Below are positions 1 through 11,831 of a stretch of 64,000 nt of DNA, in pieces. Below the pieces are notes generated by a model. It did no database searches, was not told the DNA's origin, and saw nothing but the letters and a program-made list of their open reading frames with translations. The DNA is taken from the NCBI GenBank assembly GCA_026874595.1, contig CM049306.1:82734142-82798141 (forward strand), given 5' to 3'. Each line of letters begins with the position of its first letter. Position 1 is the stretch's first letter. The DNA comes from Sipunculus nudus. Taxonomy: Eukaryota; Annelida; Sipuncula; Golfingiida; Sipunculidae. A program made the position numbers and the translations under genes.

Positions 1-316
1 ATTAGACTGGCGTGGGTTGACTTGCGTCAAACCTTTTCCTCCAACTCGTTTAAAGGGGATGGGAGACAGAATCTTCTTTTTAAACCAGAGTCCTGATAAT
101 GTTATATCATTCTTCCTAACCATTTTTGTTATTTTCTTCGGTCAACTGTTTATACATTTTTTTCGTCTGTTTATCTAGAACTTTGTTTACGTAGCTTATT
201 ATGTTATTTAATAAGCTGAAATTATATTTGATGGTCTTGACCTGATATTGTGCCATTTCCTTTACGACTAAACTGTTGTTATAGCTTTGAACATGAAACA
301 TTATTTATAGATGTAT
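1..316. other. non-coding stretch, nothing recognised
   Basis: AT-rich sequence leading into the MITE at 317. Only short stop-bounded frames are present and no repeat seen elsewhere in the window occurs here. The last five bases (312-316, TGTAT) are the left target duplication of that MITE. Confidence 0.6.
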
Positions 317-520
317 CAGAAGCGGATCCAGGGAGGCCTTGGTGGGGTCCGCCCCCCCCCCCACAACCCCACCTTTCAGCTGCCGCAACTTTTTTTAAGG
401 GTTTCAGACCAAAATTTGCGACCTGGACACCCCCCCCCCCTTCTTGGACCTGGGGACATTTTTTTACGCTTTGTCATTAGTCCTTCCTCTCCCTTTTCCA
501 AAATCCTGAATCCGCCCTTG
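317..520. mobile_element. short non-autonomous DNA element (MITE), copy 1
   Basis: A 204-bp element begins CAGAAGCGGATCCAGG and ends with the imperfect inverse (AATCCGCCCTTG). It is flanked on both sides by the 5-bp direct repeat TGTAT (312-316 and 521-525), as expected from a transposase-made target duplication. The interior has C-rich tracts and no transposase, so it would depend on a partner element. The copy at 58,350-58,557 is similar end to end, including blocks such as CATTAGTCCT and the internal poly-C runs. A shorter relative lies at 25,333-25,432. The superfamily is not assigned; the ends and 5-bp duplication are what can be seen. Confidence 0.8.
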
Positions 521-525
521 TGTAT

Positions 526-3500
526 GTATCATTAGTAGCACCATTCTATGCGAGAATACTTATGATAAGGCGAGCTGAATTTAGGCTGTTTCAAACGTTA
601 AGCGAAACGGCCTGTTCAAGAGCAATATGTCGATGAGCTTTTTAGCACATTTATTTATTATAGGAGTTTATATTATTTTAAGGCGAATGGATTTCTAATA
701 TGATGTTAAACACTAATAGACATTTCAGTGATTCTATTTCCTTGGCTGCTACAAAAGCAGCAATGTACTGGTAATATTTGATACTCTTAACCATGTTTAT
801 GAATAGAAACAATCATTAAATCATATCACGTCACTGAGAACAATAAAAAAACCTCTCGTAACGTGGCAAATTAGCTTACTTTGTTCCAGTTGTATTTTTT
901 ATGAAATTGCTCAGTTAATGTGACAATGTTGGTCCAATTTGTTAATTCAATTGTACACATTGTATTGTGCGGATTGAATGATTTCCACATTGGCTCGCAA
1001 AGAAGTTTTTCAACATTAATGCAAGCCTGTGTCATTTAAGGTATTTTGCCTACGAGAGCTTCGTAATCATATGCTGCCATTTACAACATCCCTTTAACAT
1101 TCTAGATTCTAATAACATGCTGTTCAACCCCTAGTATTGTATGGATCAATATTCAAATATCATATATTCCTCGTTAAATGTCACTACTTGCACAGGCTGT
1201 AAACTACAAGAGGTTTGTATTCATATTGGTGGTTTTCTCTCATTCTTTTATAAGCTAGTATTTATAAATAATATTTGCACTTGTATTGCTTGAGCTAGGA
1301 AAAACGGGTTTTTCTATATGAATTCGGGAGTAAGTCGGGGCCAGGATACAGGCTTGTAAAAAAATAATTTTTCAACATGTTACCATGTATAACATCTCCA
1401 GAGGTTCCTCAGGAATCAAGTTATTCCTGGCAGCCTTGATTAAAATCAAGGAGTAAAACGTGACTAATCAAGGGATCGTACCTTTATCTCCTGGAATTAA
1501 AATGAAGCTTGGCATCTTGCGGTTTTCCTTGCCTCTAGAAGGACTTTCCCACTATTGAGCCTGTCCTCTACTTAGTGGTGTTCCATCATATTCCATGAAG
1601 CAGTAATTCAATAGTCTCCCATGCCTTGCCGACAGGCCAGGGGACTTATTATTGTAGACCATAATCTCAGCACTGCATTGTCCATGTACTTTTAAAAATT
1701 GTCTTTTGGTATGATTAAATTACTCGTTATCCTCCATGTACCCTCAGCCCGATGAAGTTGTAACTGCTCCAGGTGCATTTCATACTACAGGCGGGATTTA
1801 TGGCCCCATATCCTTGTTTTAAAACATTTCCTGGAAAAGTTGGGGTTTACACCCTTGAGTTGGTATCTACTATACAATTGTTGCATCCCGGGGAGGATGG
1901 AGGGCTTTAGAATAAAGAGGAGGGGTAAATATATCGAGGCCATTAACCGGCAGAGGCCCGGTAGGCCTACCCCCTGCTGTGACAAAGAAACATTTTGAAA
2001 TATAAGCTGTAACAATACAGACTGTGGTTGTGTAAAAAGCATGATGCAGTGATGCAATTGTCTTTTTGGTATTAAGCGAAATCGTTCATTGTTTTCGACA
2101 TTTAGCGTGATTTATTATTTTATTTTTATCCCTTCCAAACCCAGCCCCTTTGATCCATTATTATTTATTGTTCAATATTTGTCAGGGATACTCCCTTTGT
2201 GAACGTTTAATGGGAGGAAATCGTTTGAGCACATACCCTATAAAATGTCGATTGAAAACTAGAAGTAGTCAAGTTTTATATTCCTCATACTAACAATCGA
2301 TTCACACAAATCCGTCCCTTTATTAGGTAGTTTCCCTTTCCAAGGGACATTTATCGAGATGATACTTAGATATTTCCTGCAGGAAACCTTTTCTTCACAA
2401 GTTCTTTGTTTTTTTTTTCAGGTGAAATAGAAAAAAATGATGAGAACATCCCTTTTCTGTGCTGTCATGTACCGATGTAAATGCGGACCCATTCTCATTT
2501 TATTGTCTAGAAAGTTCTTACAGTCAAGTGCAGTTAGCTTGCCAAAGCTGAGGATGTCTTAAAAGCGTTAGATTTGTCCATTGCACACGTAAATTGCAAC
2601 AAAGTTTCTCTTCATATTATGTGAAAATTATATCAGGGGTCAAATAATGCATAAAATCTGTGAAAAAAATAATTTATTCTGTTATTTAAAGGACAAAGTT
2701 TGCACCTTCAGAATATAGACAATTTTCTCCATTCAAGCGCCAATAAAAAAGTGCGATGCCATTTTGAGTTTCCATCAGCTGACATTTTCTGGCCTACTGA
2801 CCCTTCCTAATTACTCTCCGCATTATTTAAGGTAAGAACACACTTTAAACTTGATCTTAGTCTATAGGCTTTTATAATTCCTGATTTGGATTTTTAATTT
2901 AAATATAATCATTTTAGATCATTTTAAATTACAAGCAGATCGCGAATGCCGTTTGTTCCGTCATGCGACATGTGATATCTGTAAGCAAAATGGCAGCCCT
3001 CAATCGTAGTTTTGATATGTTTGCGAGGTCAGGGTTCAATAAGGGGACGAAAATACAAAAGGAAAGTACTCCGAAGACAGTCGTAAGGATTATAATCATC
3101 TGAAGAGAGATTGTTCGGCAATAGATCCATATATTTTACTGTAGCCGGAAGAATGCTTCTATTTTCACAAAATCACAAAGTAATAGAAATACATATGTTT
3201 TATAAATATATTTCAAGTTTACCCAAATTTTAAAAAAATCCCTTTGATCTTTGTTGACCCTATATCTTAGTTAACTCTGTAAAATATACAAAATGTTTTC
3301 ATGTATGTGAAGTAATACCATTGACCATGCATTTTTCATAAGTGAATCTAAAAAGCATTCCTGATTTTAATTAACATAGACACAGACGGTTATTATGCTA
3401 GCTTTGTAACATTTGTATTATCTAAATTGAATCAAAAACACAGATACTCGGGGAAACCTCTACTTTTATACTTAGTAGTTACTAATATATTATCAGCAAT

Positions 3501-5003
3501 TTCAATTATTTGCTTGCTGGACGGGCACTATAGAATTTTTGTATTACCATTACTATATTTTACATCGTACTAATAGATAACAACCGAAATAATGAACTTT
3601 ACTTGACTGGCGATGCATCGTAAATAACAATAACCCGCCATTATGTCTATCAGAGATGTACTATCGTCATTACGCGTAAAAATAAATAAGCTGATTTTTC
3701 CTAGTCACTTCAGCTATTATTAACTTCAAACATTATCAGTTGTTCTTCCATTTCATAGGATTTGTGTATTTTGAAATTCGATTTCTTATTCAAATTCATC
3801 ACGCTTTGTTGTGTATCCACTGGAACATTCAAACATTTGTCAAACCAATACACCACTCTGACTTGCCCACTCTCTCAACTAAATACGCTGTCATTAAATC
3901 TCTAAGGCTGCTTCCATGAACGAGAGCATATCATTATTTTTCACGTTTTCTGATTGAAGAGATCGTCCAAACAGATTCAGTTGAAGTCTCCGGGTTTATG
4001 GTGGTCCTTTGTGTTGATTTATTGGAGAGTTCACATTTTATTTCGTCCGAAAACCTTCCCTGGGAGATGAAGAAATCAGACCGTGTGCTTATCCGGCCGT
4101 AACAAAAAAGCATTGTTATTAATCTTTATTCTGCGAGGTGAAATAATACTCCTAAACTTCGGATACGTGATTCTTGTCTGCAGCTAGTGCTTTCTGGGAC
4201 TTTTCTATCTGAGAATGAGAATCAATAAATAAACTTTTTCGTTCTGACGTTTTGGCTTCAGACAGTCACTCTGGTCTCCTACATTCACATATTTTAACCT
4301 CCCCTGCCGATTGCCTTTCTCCTTTTCTGATAAGATCTTGCTGTTTCATGTTTTTGTTACGTATATTGAAAAAATATCCTTGAAGTGTATCTTCGGTCTG
4401 TAATATAATGATAAATGATGAATTTATAGAAATGAAATATTACTTACGGAGCCATACAATTCAAAAGTTCTATGCAATATATGAACTGAACCACGTTTAC
4501 CAATCGAACAAGTATATAAGTTGTTTCTGTGTAAATTCCTATGAGGGTAATTTCCCACGCCAATCAAATAAACAGGTTGTTCATGCAGTCTACTTAGAAA
4601 TTCCAACATTAATGGCTATATAAGATTTACGTTTATACTGTCCACCTAATAAAATGTCACATTCATTCTTGGCTTGACCGTGAGTAAATGTTATAATAAG
4701 GAATTTGTCTATTGTGGTGCTTAGATTTATTTTTACATACCAGTAGCCCACAGGCCTTGATGCTTAGGTGAATCTGACAGACTCCAAATGCCACAGCACA
4801 TATATATATATAGTGCTTTAAATATATTGCCTATATTGACCTAATTTCAGGTTTAACAGAAGCTGTCTAAATTTTAAGAGTTAACCTCCCATGTCTTAAG
4901 GTCACGGTCGATGTGTGCTTTGCTTAGCACCGGACGATTGCCATTCTCAAAATGTCTGATATTCACTCTGTGGAGAAGTACACATAATAGATGGTAATAG
5001 TGA
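526..5003. other. non-coding stretch, nothing recognised
   Basis: About 4.5 kb of AT-rich DNA with short A and T runs. No frame encodes a recognisable domain, no tRNA-like box A/box B pair was seen, and no segment matches the repeats described elsewhere in the window. It may be intron or intergenic DNA. Confidence 0.5.
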
Positions 5004-5109
5004 AATAATACCACGAACAGGGGGACCTACTACAGCTTAATTCTGAATTTCTTTCAATAATACCACGAACAGGGGGACCTACTACAGCTTAATTCTGAAT
5101 TTCTTTCAA
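5004..5109. repeat. 52-bp tandem duplication (2 copies)
   Basis: Two adjacent, essentially identical 52-bp units each start AATAATACCACGAACAGG and end at TGAATTTCTTTC. Near-identity of the units points to a recent duplication or replication slippage, or possibly an assembly artefact. Confidence 0.9.
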
Positions 5110-6029
5110 CCCCCGCTCGAATGTCCCTAGCACAGGCACTAGTTTCCAGCACTTAAATGGATGAGAAACTGTCAGCACACTGAGTATGGGCGATAGTATT
5201 ACTGGTATATCACCTATACACAGTGTGTTGACATTTTCTAAGCCATTTAATGCTGGAAACGAAGCCTGTGGTCCTAGGCATGTAATATGAGCTGATCACT
5301 GAGAGCGCTTTTGATATTTCGTAATCTCCTCGATGTCTGCTCTGTCTATAAAATGTGGTGCACATGGTCCAAGCAGTTCCTGTGCAATTGGGTAATACCC
5401 GTAACACTATGAATGCAACGACCTAACATCATGAAACTTTTGTAATTAGCGAATGTTCCTCAAACACCTAATTTATAAAAAATAAACTGAATTAATACCA
5501 ATTAATCTTTATTCAACCAATAATCGACAAAGGCTTTGAAGGCTGAAGTGTTATATATTATTGTAACCTAACGTTTTGGCTTGCAAAAAATAAGTGGCGC
5601 CATCTACAGCTTACATACACAAACAAGTCACATGACAAATATCAATGTTATATTTTCAGTCATCACACTTATTTTATTATTTATTATTTCAAATTAATTT
5701 CATTTTGTCCAGCCGTAAATGATATCTCCATCGTCATCCGATCAATAGCCCCATAACTGGCAAAACTTTGGTCCGATCTGAAGAAGTGAATGAAGTACAT
5801 AACTTATATACAATAAGGCCATTTATATACAACACAGCTAAGAAGACTACTTAAAACCATGGCGTTTGCTCTGTAGCTCACATAATACAGGTCACCGGGT
5901 TATAATTACGGGGCTCTACAGAGAGATCTCAAGGACCGTTTTTAATGATTGTTTATTATTTTATCTCGTGTGAGGTAACCGCCTCCATTTTTTAAACGCT
6001 AGCTTAACTAAGAACATGTACATCTGCAG
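5110..6029. other. non-coding stretch with one CTCF-like site
   Basis: AT-rich DNA without a recognisable gene. The reverse strand of 5,594-5,608 reads TGTAGATGGCGCCAC, which resembles the animal CTCF core (AGATGGCGC). Nothing else stands out. Confidence 0.45.
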
Positions 6030-6297
6030 AATTCCATTCCGGTTTCGGACTACGTAACAGGGCAGTATCACTCGCTTCCTTTCCATGTTATATCCTGGTG
6101 TTAACCAGGCCCGGTGGCTACTGCTCCTGCGGGCCCTGGGTGTAAAATCCTCTAGTTATATATCCTCTAGAAGTAGCTGGGTCCTACCACCGAGGAACCC
6201 GCGAAAGGCGCACTCGTTTGTGGGTGAAACGCAGCCCTTGGGCACGGCCTTCCATTGAGCCTGCATAGCGCTCCCCCTGGGCTGAGATTCGAGCTGA
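6030..6297 (-). mobile_element. tRNA-derived SINE, copy 1 (5'-truncated head)
   Basis: Read on the minus strand, this matches the body of the SINE family at 26.5, 35.5, 48.7 and 57.0 kb. Shared blocks include a box-B-like TCGAATCTCAGC, AGCGCTATGCAGGC, CGGTGGTAGGACCCAGC and the 3' block GTCCGAAACCGGAATGGAAT. Sequence beyond box B does not match the family head, so box A is missing or too diverged to see. A 94-codon open frame inside it is SINE body, not a gene. Confidence 0.75.
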
Positions 6298-9200
6298 AAT
6301 TCTAGCCCACAATTCCAAGGACCCTTCCTAAAATTATGGTCATGTGTTCCGTAGTTCCTAGGCCTAACGCTAACAGTTTCTCCTGAACGAATTGGCGTAA
6401 TAACCACCAGTCGAACTGATGAAGGTGAGATGACCATTCCTTTGGCTCAAATGACTGAACTGTTTACTGATCTGAAAAGTATTCCTTTTATGGAGGATTA
6501 TTTTACTTTAAGTGGTACCATTCGCTTATTCACCATTATTTATATATTGCTTTCCAATATATATAGTACTACTGGAAAAATGGCAACACAAAAATATATT
6601 ATATAAAAAAACATAAGTAACCAACCTAGCTTGTACAACCAGCTTTGTCAAAAGGTAACCCGTCTTGATGGGAATCAGACTAGATGAGATTTACGGTTAT
6701 ATGATTGCATAATGTCTTCGTTTACTGAGCACTCTTATTGGGCAAACAAAATAAATGTTTGCAGTATTTGAAAGAAAGTTCAATTTGGCTGGTGACTATC
6801 ACTCAGTTACCCTTAAATAAAGTTTCTGCGATTAGAGCTTATATTATAAGGAAAAATACCCACACAAATGGCAATATATAGCATGTATTCAAAAACTTTT
6901 CCCTGGGATTTCCCTTTCCACACTCTCCCCTCTCGCGGGCTACCCCCGCCCCGTTATACTTCGCTCTGACAAAGCAATTATGCCCCCCCCCCCTTCAGCC
7001 TGACCGTGTTGAGGCTACGGCCCTGGTATCCCTCCTTTTTTCAAAAATAAAACCATTCAATCGTGAGCCACTGGCACCCATGGCCTCAGCAGTAAACACT
7101 TAAAACATACCCGAGTTATATGTTATATATTTAGGTCCACAAAGACCTTTGCTATTTTATTAAGATAAGAAAAATTATTAAATTCTTAAGACATTATCGA
7201 AATTTATCGATTTAACCAACATAGACCAATCAGGATTTGTGATCTGAGGAGTATTTACAAATAATCTGACCGTGACCCCCTGTTGCCCGGCGTCAGCCTA
7301 TTCGATTAGCATTGTACAAACACATAATGTCTAGCCGAAGCCGTATAGCTCCTCGTCGTTGTGGGCGGCATTCGATACCTGCGCGCTCAGCGATAACAAC
7401 CATTCGGTAAGTACGCTTAACTATGTCTACTTCACAGCCGCTCGCTATATATCTTAATGGCCGGCCCTAGGCTAGGTTCGATTAAACAAGTAACAACTTG
7501 GGCATGGTGTATTATTTTCAAGCCTGAGTTAGATCGGCATAAGATTTCCCTTTTATCCCAGATAATACCGTCATTTTGATTGGAGAAAAAGAACTGCTGC
7601 ATGTTTTGCTTAGGTGTATTATTGTTATTGAACAGTTAATTAACTGCTTTAATTATAGTCATCATATTTTAACCAGTCATTTTCATCGTAACCTACGGAA
7701 ACATGGGATGATATTTATTGGTATTCTAGAATCCATAAATAAAAAAAAAGTAAAGATTTTAAAAAGTTTCGATAATTGACTAAGGGGTGCCATACCTCTA
7801 TATGATCAGGTTATTAAGGATTATGGCGATAAATGCACGGGTCTCTCCTATTTAATTAAACTTAATACTTCATCTCTATAGTAATCTAAACTCTAGGGCA
7901 GGGGGAACATAATTCACCGGTTACTTTTAACTTGAAGCAGCACCCTCCGCGCCCTGCAGCTATTTTGTGTCCTTGGGGGCTCCAGGCATCTCCCCGGACT
8001 TAGAATTCTCCTCCTTATATCACACCAGGTTTAATTGTTTGACCAAGTCTTTCACTATCTGCGAGTTGTGATTCTATGGATACCCTGCAAAGGCCGTGCG
8101 CCAAGAAATTGGCTACCACTGGGATCACAGCGTACGTCCACATATTAGTTAAAAAATCGATAAAAGGAAAGAAGTTTCCTCAATCCTTGGAAGTTACGGT
8201 GTGTTTAATAAGGCAGGATATATTAAGGCTTTAAATAACGCAACCCTGGAGGGAAAACGCCGATTGTACGCGGCGGAATGAGACAGCCTCCTATCGTTAA
8301 ACAGGTTTGTATACCGAGTTGTTACTCAAATATTGGTGATGGGCATTCCAAGTATCACCATTAAATTCTAAACACACCATTCACTTATATCTATACACTG
8401 GTGGTGGAGAGCTTCACTTTATATGAATTTTATGTCACCGCGTCCTAGAGAACGAACGGCCCTACAGGGTAGGTACATTTTACAAATCAACATATACTCA
8501 AGAGTAGACCGAGCCCATGCACAACTGGCTGCTCGCAGCGTTGATGAGAATGTATAGCAAGAAAAAAAAGCAGAACACTATTTTATGCTTTTGGGTTCAT
8601 TGAAAACAACTCTCCGAATCCTCCAAGGATTCTGTTGAATTTCAGGACATGAATGTTACATTTTCAGCTATTATTCTGCACTTCATTTCCCATACAGCAA
8701 CTGGCAGACTCGTTTAAAATAAGATATGAAAAAATGCATTTGACTCTCCGAAATAAGTGTGGCAGCTATATTTGATTTAGGCAGAGATGCATAGTTTTTT
8801 CAAGTGACTCATGGGCATAAAATAACCTAGAGAACATATAAAACAAAATCTGTCTCCAACGAGAAAGTGACCAATATTCCAGGGATAGGGATGTCATCAA
8901 ACATAGCAATCTGACCCAATCAGCGTTCGGTGTTACTGCGGACTAGCTGGATTAAAGAAGGTACTAATATTTTACATATACAAATAAGGTTTGGGTGATA
9001 GGGCGGGAAGGCCTCTGAAGGCGGAAAGATATCTATTCAAGCCAATGCAGATGATTGCAATATGTGGTCACTCGCTTGTGATTGCGCTTAACAGGGCTGT
9101 TATCTTTTAAAAAGAAAAATTGTGGTGTAAGTAGTGTCGCCGGTCTTCTTCTTCTGATTAAGATCTTCATGGTCAGCATACAAACATTCACTACATTCAG

Positions 9201-9492
9201 TTCTGCTGTTCCTGAGAAACGTTTCCTTTTTGCTTTATATCTTTATTATAAATAATCTCAACTTCGGATTTGCTAAAATATGCATTTGTTTCCCGTTACA
9301 AAGAGAATATAGGTCGCATTTACCTAATATTAAATCTCCACCTATGACCGAACAGGACCTGTCATGTGAAGTTTGACTATCCTGTGTTATCATCGCCTTG
9401 GTGAAGGTTGGTAGTAATCTGCGATCCAACAGAGTGAGGTAAAAATGTATAAACACACAAAAATTGCAGGTGGCGCCACCAGTGTTCGTAGC
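6298..9492. other. non-coding stretch with one CpG-rich patch
   Basis: Mostly AT-rich DNA with no recognisable coding domain. A locally GC- and CpG-rich patch at about 7,290-7,410 is described separately. A poly-C run is at about 6,984-6,992. Otherwise I see nothing. Confidence 0.45.
7327..7406 (+). other. candidate first-exon fragment with splice donor
   Basis: An ATG at 7,327 opens an Arg/Ser-rich frame of about 26 codons that runs straight into a strong splice-donor match, CG|GTAAGT, at 7,406/7,407. The patch is clearly more CpG-rich than its surroundings. A short 5' coding exon would look like this, but so would chance. No downstream acceptor plus frame could be tied to it and the peptide matches nothing I know. 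Confidence 0.12.
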
Positions 9493-10066
9493 GGTTTCGC
9501 TTTTCTAAACTATTCGCTACACTATCCGCTGGAATGAACGCGGTTGCCGGTCAGGTTTGGCCACCAGGCGGTGCTGTCTCTGTGGAATTCCCCCTGCGTT
9601 ATACTTTACCAATCACATTGCAGGTATCACCAGCACAATCAAATGTTCTTCGAGGTGCCGGTCACTTTGCACAGCGGTGGACTTTTTCCACATCCCGCCC
9701 CCCCCCACCCCATCCCCCCCCCCGTTTAAATTCACACGATACAATCGTCAACTTCCAACACAGTCTCTTTACCGACTTGCTGGTGTACCCTGAGGTCAGT
9801 CATCCCCACTGTTTGTATATTTCCTTTCTTGAAGTGGTACACGAGCTTTCCATTGGCGCAGCCATGTTTGTTTACACGCTAAGCCAATCAGATTTCTTCT
9901 ACCAGTTCTGCAGATTTGTTTTAACGCAGAGCCAATCAGATTTTAGTTTATCCAGCGCACTGATTGGGTGTTTGACACCCTGCCAAACCTGAAGAATCCT
10001 GCTGTTTCTCACAGCGTGTGAGTGGAGGGTCACCAGGAGGTCACGCGCTGTGTTCAGAGCGTAACC
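9493..10066 (+). mobile_element. ~0.5-kb element with GGTTACGC ends, copy A
   Basis: This segment aligns over its whole length with 34,945-35,463 (same strand) and 25,634-26,129 (opposite strand). Shared blocks include AACTATTCGCTACACT, CAATCACATTGCAGGTATCA, TCTTCGAGGTGCCGGTC, CATGTTTGTTTACA and TTCAGAGCG. The right end reads GCGTAACC and the left end GGTTTCGC, an imperfect inverted repeat of GGTTACGC. The interior has C runs at about 9,699-9,723. Long open frames inside it (up to about 150 codons) are not shared by the other copies and are not genes. No clear target duplication was found. Confidence 0.75.
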
Positions 10067-11169
10067 AGATTTCATGCAAATCCATCAAGCTTTTCATAAG
10101 AAATCTAGCCTTTTGTAAGAAATACCTGGTTCCCCTGTATTCGATCGACCAATACAGGTCAGAGTGACTCCATTTTGATTTTCACAGGAAGACCTATCAG
10201 AGTCTTTCACAAGCAATATCACAAATGGTCACAAATTTGAATTAACGACATTTGTTTAAAACGTTTAAATACACCTATAATACTGAGTAATTTATACCGG
10301 AGATGTACAATGGGCAAAGTTTGGTGTTAATGACATTCTTTCACGAAACAATGGAGAACCAATAAAGCAATTCCAAAATCAAGAGACAATCATTCATTAT
10401 ACAAACACACTAAATTTGCCCTCGGATGAAGTTGCGGAAGTTGAATTAAATGTTAGAACATCAGCGGACGTTATCTCGGGAGGGAACATTGATATTTAAA
10501 TTACAATCTCCACTTTCATTATAATGCTGAAACCTCTTGTAAATAATCTTGAAATGATTTTGATATGTCATATTCAGAACCAAGAATCATTTCATTCCTA
10601 TACAAATTTCTGCTTTATGGACAATATTCGTTATATTTAGGACAATGACTCATTAAAAATTCACCAGGACATTTGATGTTATACACTATATTGCAACATT
10701 TTGTTTTAGGGAGGAGAAAGGGGATATGTCATTTTTTCTTATTAAGATAAAGGGAGTAAAATGTCAGTGGTCATAAATATTTACATTTTAGTGAATCCAG
10801 CCTAATTTTTAGGTGTCTAATTGGATCCTTTGTGTATTCGAGAGGTTCACAATTTTTTTTTAAACCAGAGAACATAATTAATGCAAAAATGGGTTCAACG
10901 GAACTTAAGTAATAAGTGCCGGGGCAGTCAAAGGGTAAAACTCTCGGCTCTTTTCAGCTTCAATTTCCGGCGGGCTATGAAAGTGAGTTGTTATGACGGG
11001 TGGATTTTTACCGAACGTCAGAGCGATGGAGATTAAATCGTGTAAATTATTCTAAAGAGTTGTGCTATCTTTGTAAAATAAGAAAAAAAATAAATAAATT
11101 ATCAAAGAAAGGCGACCAAAATATACTTTATCTACAATTGCTTAGGATCGATTGCTCTAGCCCATGAGT
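10067..11169. other. non-coding stretch, nothing recognised
   Basis: AT-rich DNA between the copy-A repeat and the first LTR nest. No domains, RNA genes or recurrent repeats were seen. Confidence 0.5.
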
Positions 11170-11175
11170 GAAAGT
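11170..11175. repeat. target-site duplication, left copy (GAAAGT)
   Basis: GAAAGT directly precedes the TGTTAC terminus at 11,176 and recurs at 16,015-16,020 directly after the TGTAA terminus at 16,014. A 5-6-bp direct repeat at these ends is what integrase-mediated insertion leaves. It therefore fixes the outer boundaries of the whole nest. Confidence 0.75.
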
Positions 11176-11485
11176 TGTTACAGAACCTAATATAAACAAA
11201 TCACGTATGCGTGATGAACACAAATTTTGTAATGGAGATGAACACAAATTTTGTAATGGATATAAAAATCAGATTCTGTAACACTAGGCAGCGTGAAATG
11301 TCTAGGGGAATAAATAAAGAGGTCAGTGGTTTTTCGTTAACAAATAAGCATAATTTATTCTTAAAACAACCCTAACATTACAATACACTCAATCAATACA
11401 ATTATACAGTACAAACAGCGGTATAACAACAAATCAATACAATCACACAGTAAAATACACAAAGTGCACAGTACCTGGATACAAC
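11176..11485 (-). repeat. reversed LTR, outer left piece
   Basis: This matches the plus-strand reading of the copy-2 LTR from 45,287 to about 45,560. Shared features are the palindrome ATCACGTATGCGTGAT, AGATTCTGTAACACTAGGCAG, GTCAGTGG and the GTACCTGGATAC block where it breaks off. A 23-bp stretch around ACAAATTTTGTAATGGA is tandemly duplicated at 11,216-11,262, which copy 2 lacks. Confidence 0.85.
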
Positions 11486-11663
11486 CAGGGTTGTTTTAAG
11501 AGTAAATTATGGTTATTTGTTAACAAAAAGCCACTGACTTCTTTATTCATTCCCCTAGACATTTCACGCTGCCTAGTGTTACAGAATCTGATTTTTTTTA
11601 TCTACACTACAAAATTTGTATTCATCACGCATACGTGATCTGTTTATATTAGGTTCCGTAACA
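11486..11663 (+). repeat. forward LTR, 3' part only
   Basis: Near-perfect inverse complement of 11,176-11,360, so the two form a large inverted repeat around 11,487. It ends in CCGTAACA, the LTR terminus, six bases before the primer binding site. The first ~500 bp of a normal 5' LTR are missing. Confidence 0.85.
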
Positions 11664-11669
11664 TAAAAT

Positions 11670-11687
11670 TGGGGCCTCGTCCGGGAT
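11670..11687 (+). other. primer binding site, tRNA-Pro type
   Basis: TGGGGCCTCGTCCGGGAT lies six bases after the LTR end. It differs by one base from the 18-nt tRNA-Pro site used by murine leukaemia virus and many other LTR elements. Copy 2 has the matching site at 45,263-45,280, also with one mismatch but at another position. Confidence 0.85.
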
Positions 11688-11831
11688 GGCTAAATAGTTT
11701 TGAAAATTTATTAGGCCTTGTCCTGGACATTGTTTTATCATACAATGTTGACAAGATTACATATTGTTTACTGTACATTGTTTACAGGATTTATCTCAGT
11801 GTTTTTTTTGTTATTTTTTTGACATCTTAAC

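Noticed and set aside
311-535. Proline-rich open frames near the left edge
   Set aside because: They are the C-rich interior of a MITE whose ends and target duplication are clear.
6156-6437. 94-codon open frame on the minus strand
   Set aside because: It lies mostly within SINE copy 1 and is not conserved in the other copies.
9534-9992. 153-codon frame and overlapping frames in copy A of the GGTTACGC-end element
   Set aside because: The corresponding segments at 34,945 and 25,634 are broken in that frame, so it is not a shared transposase or gene.
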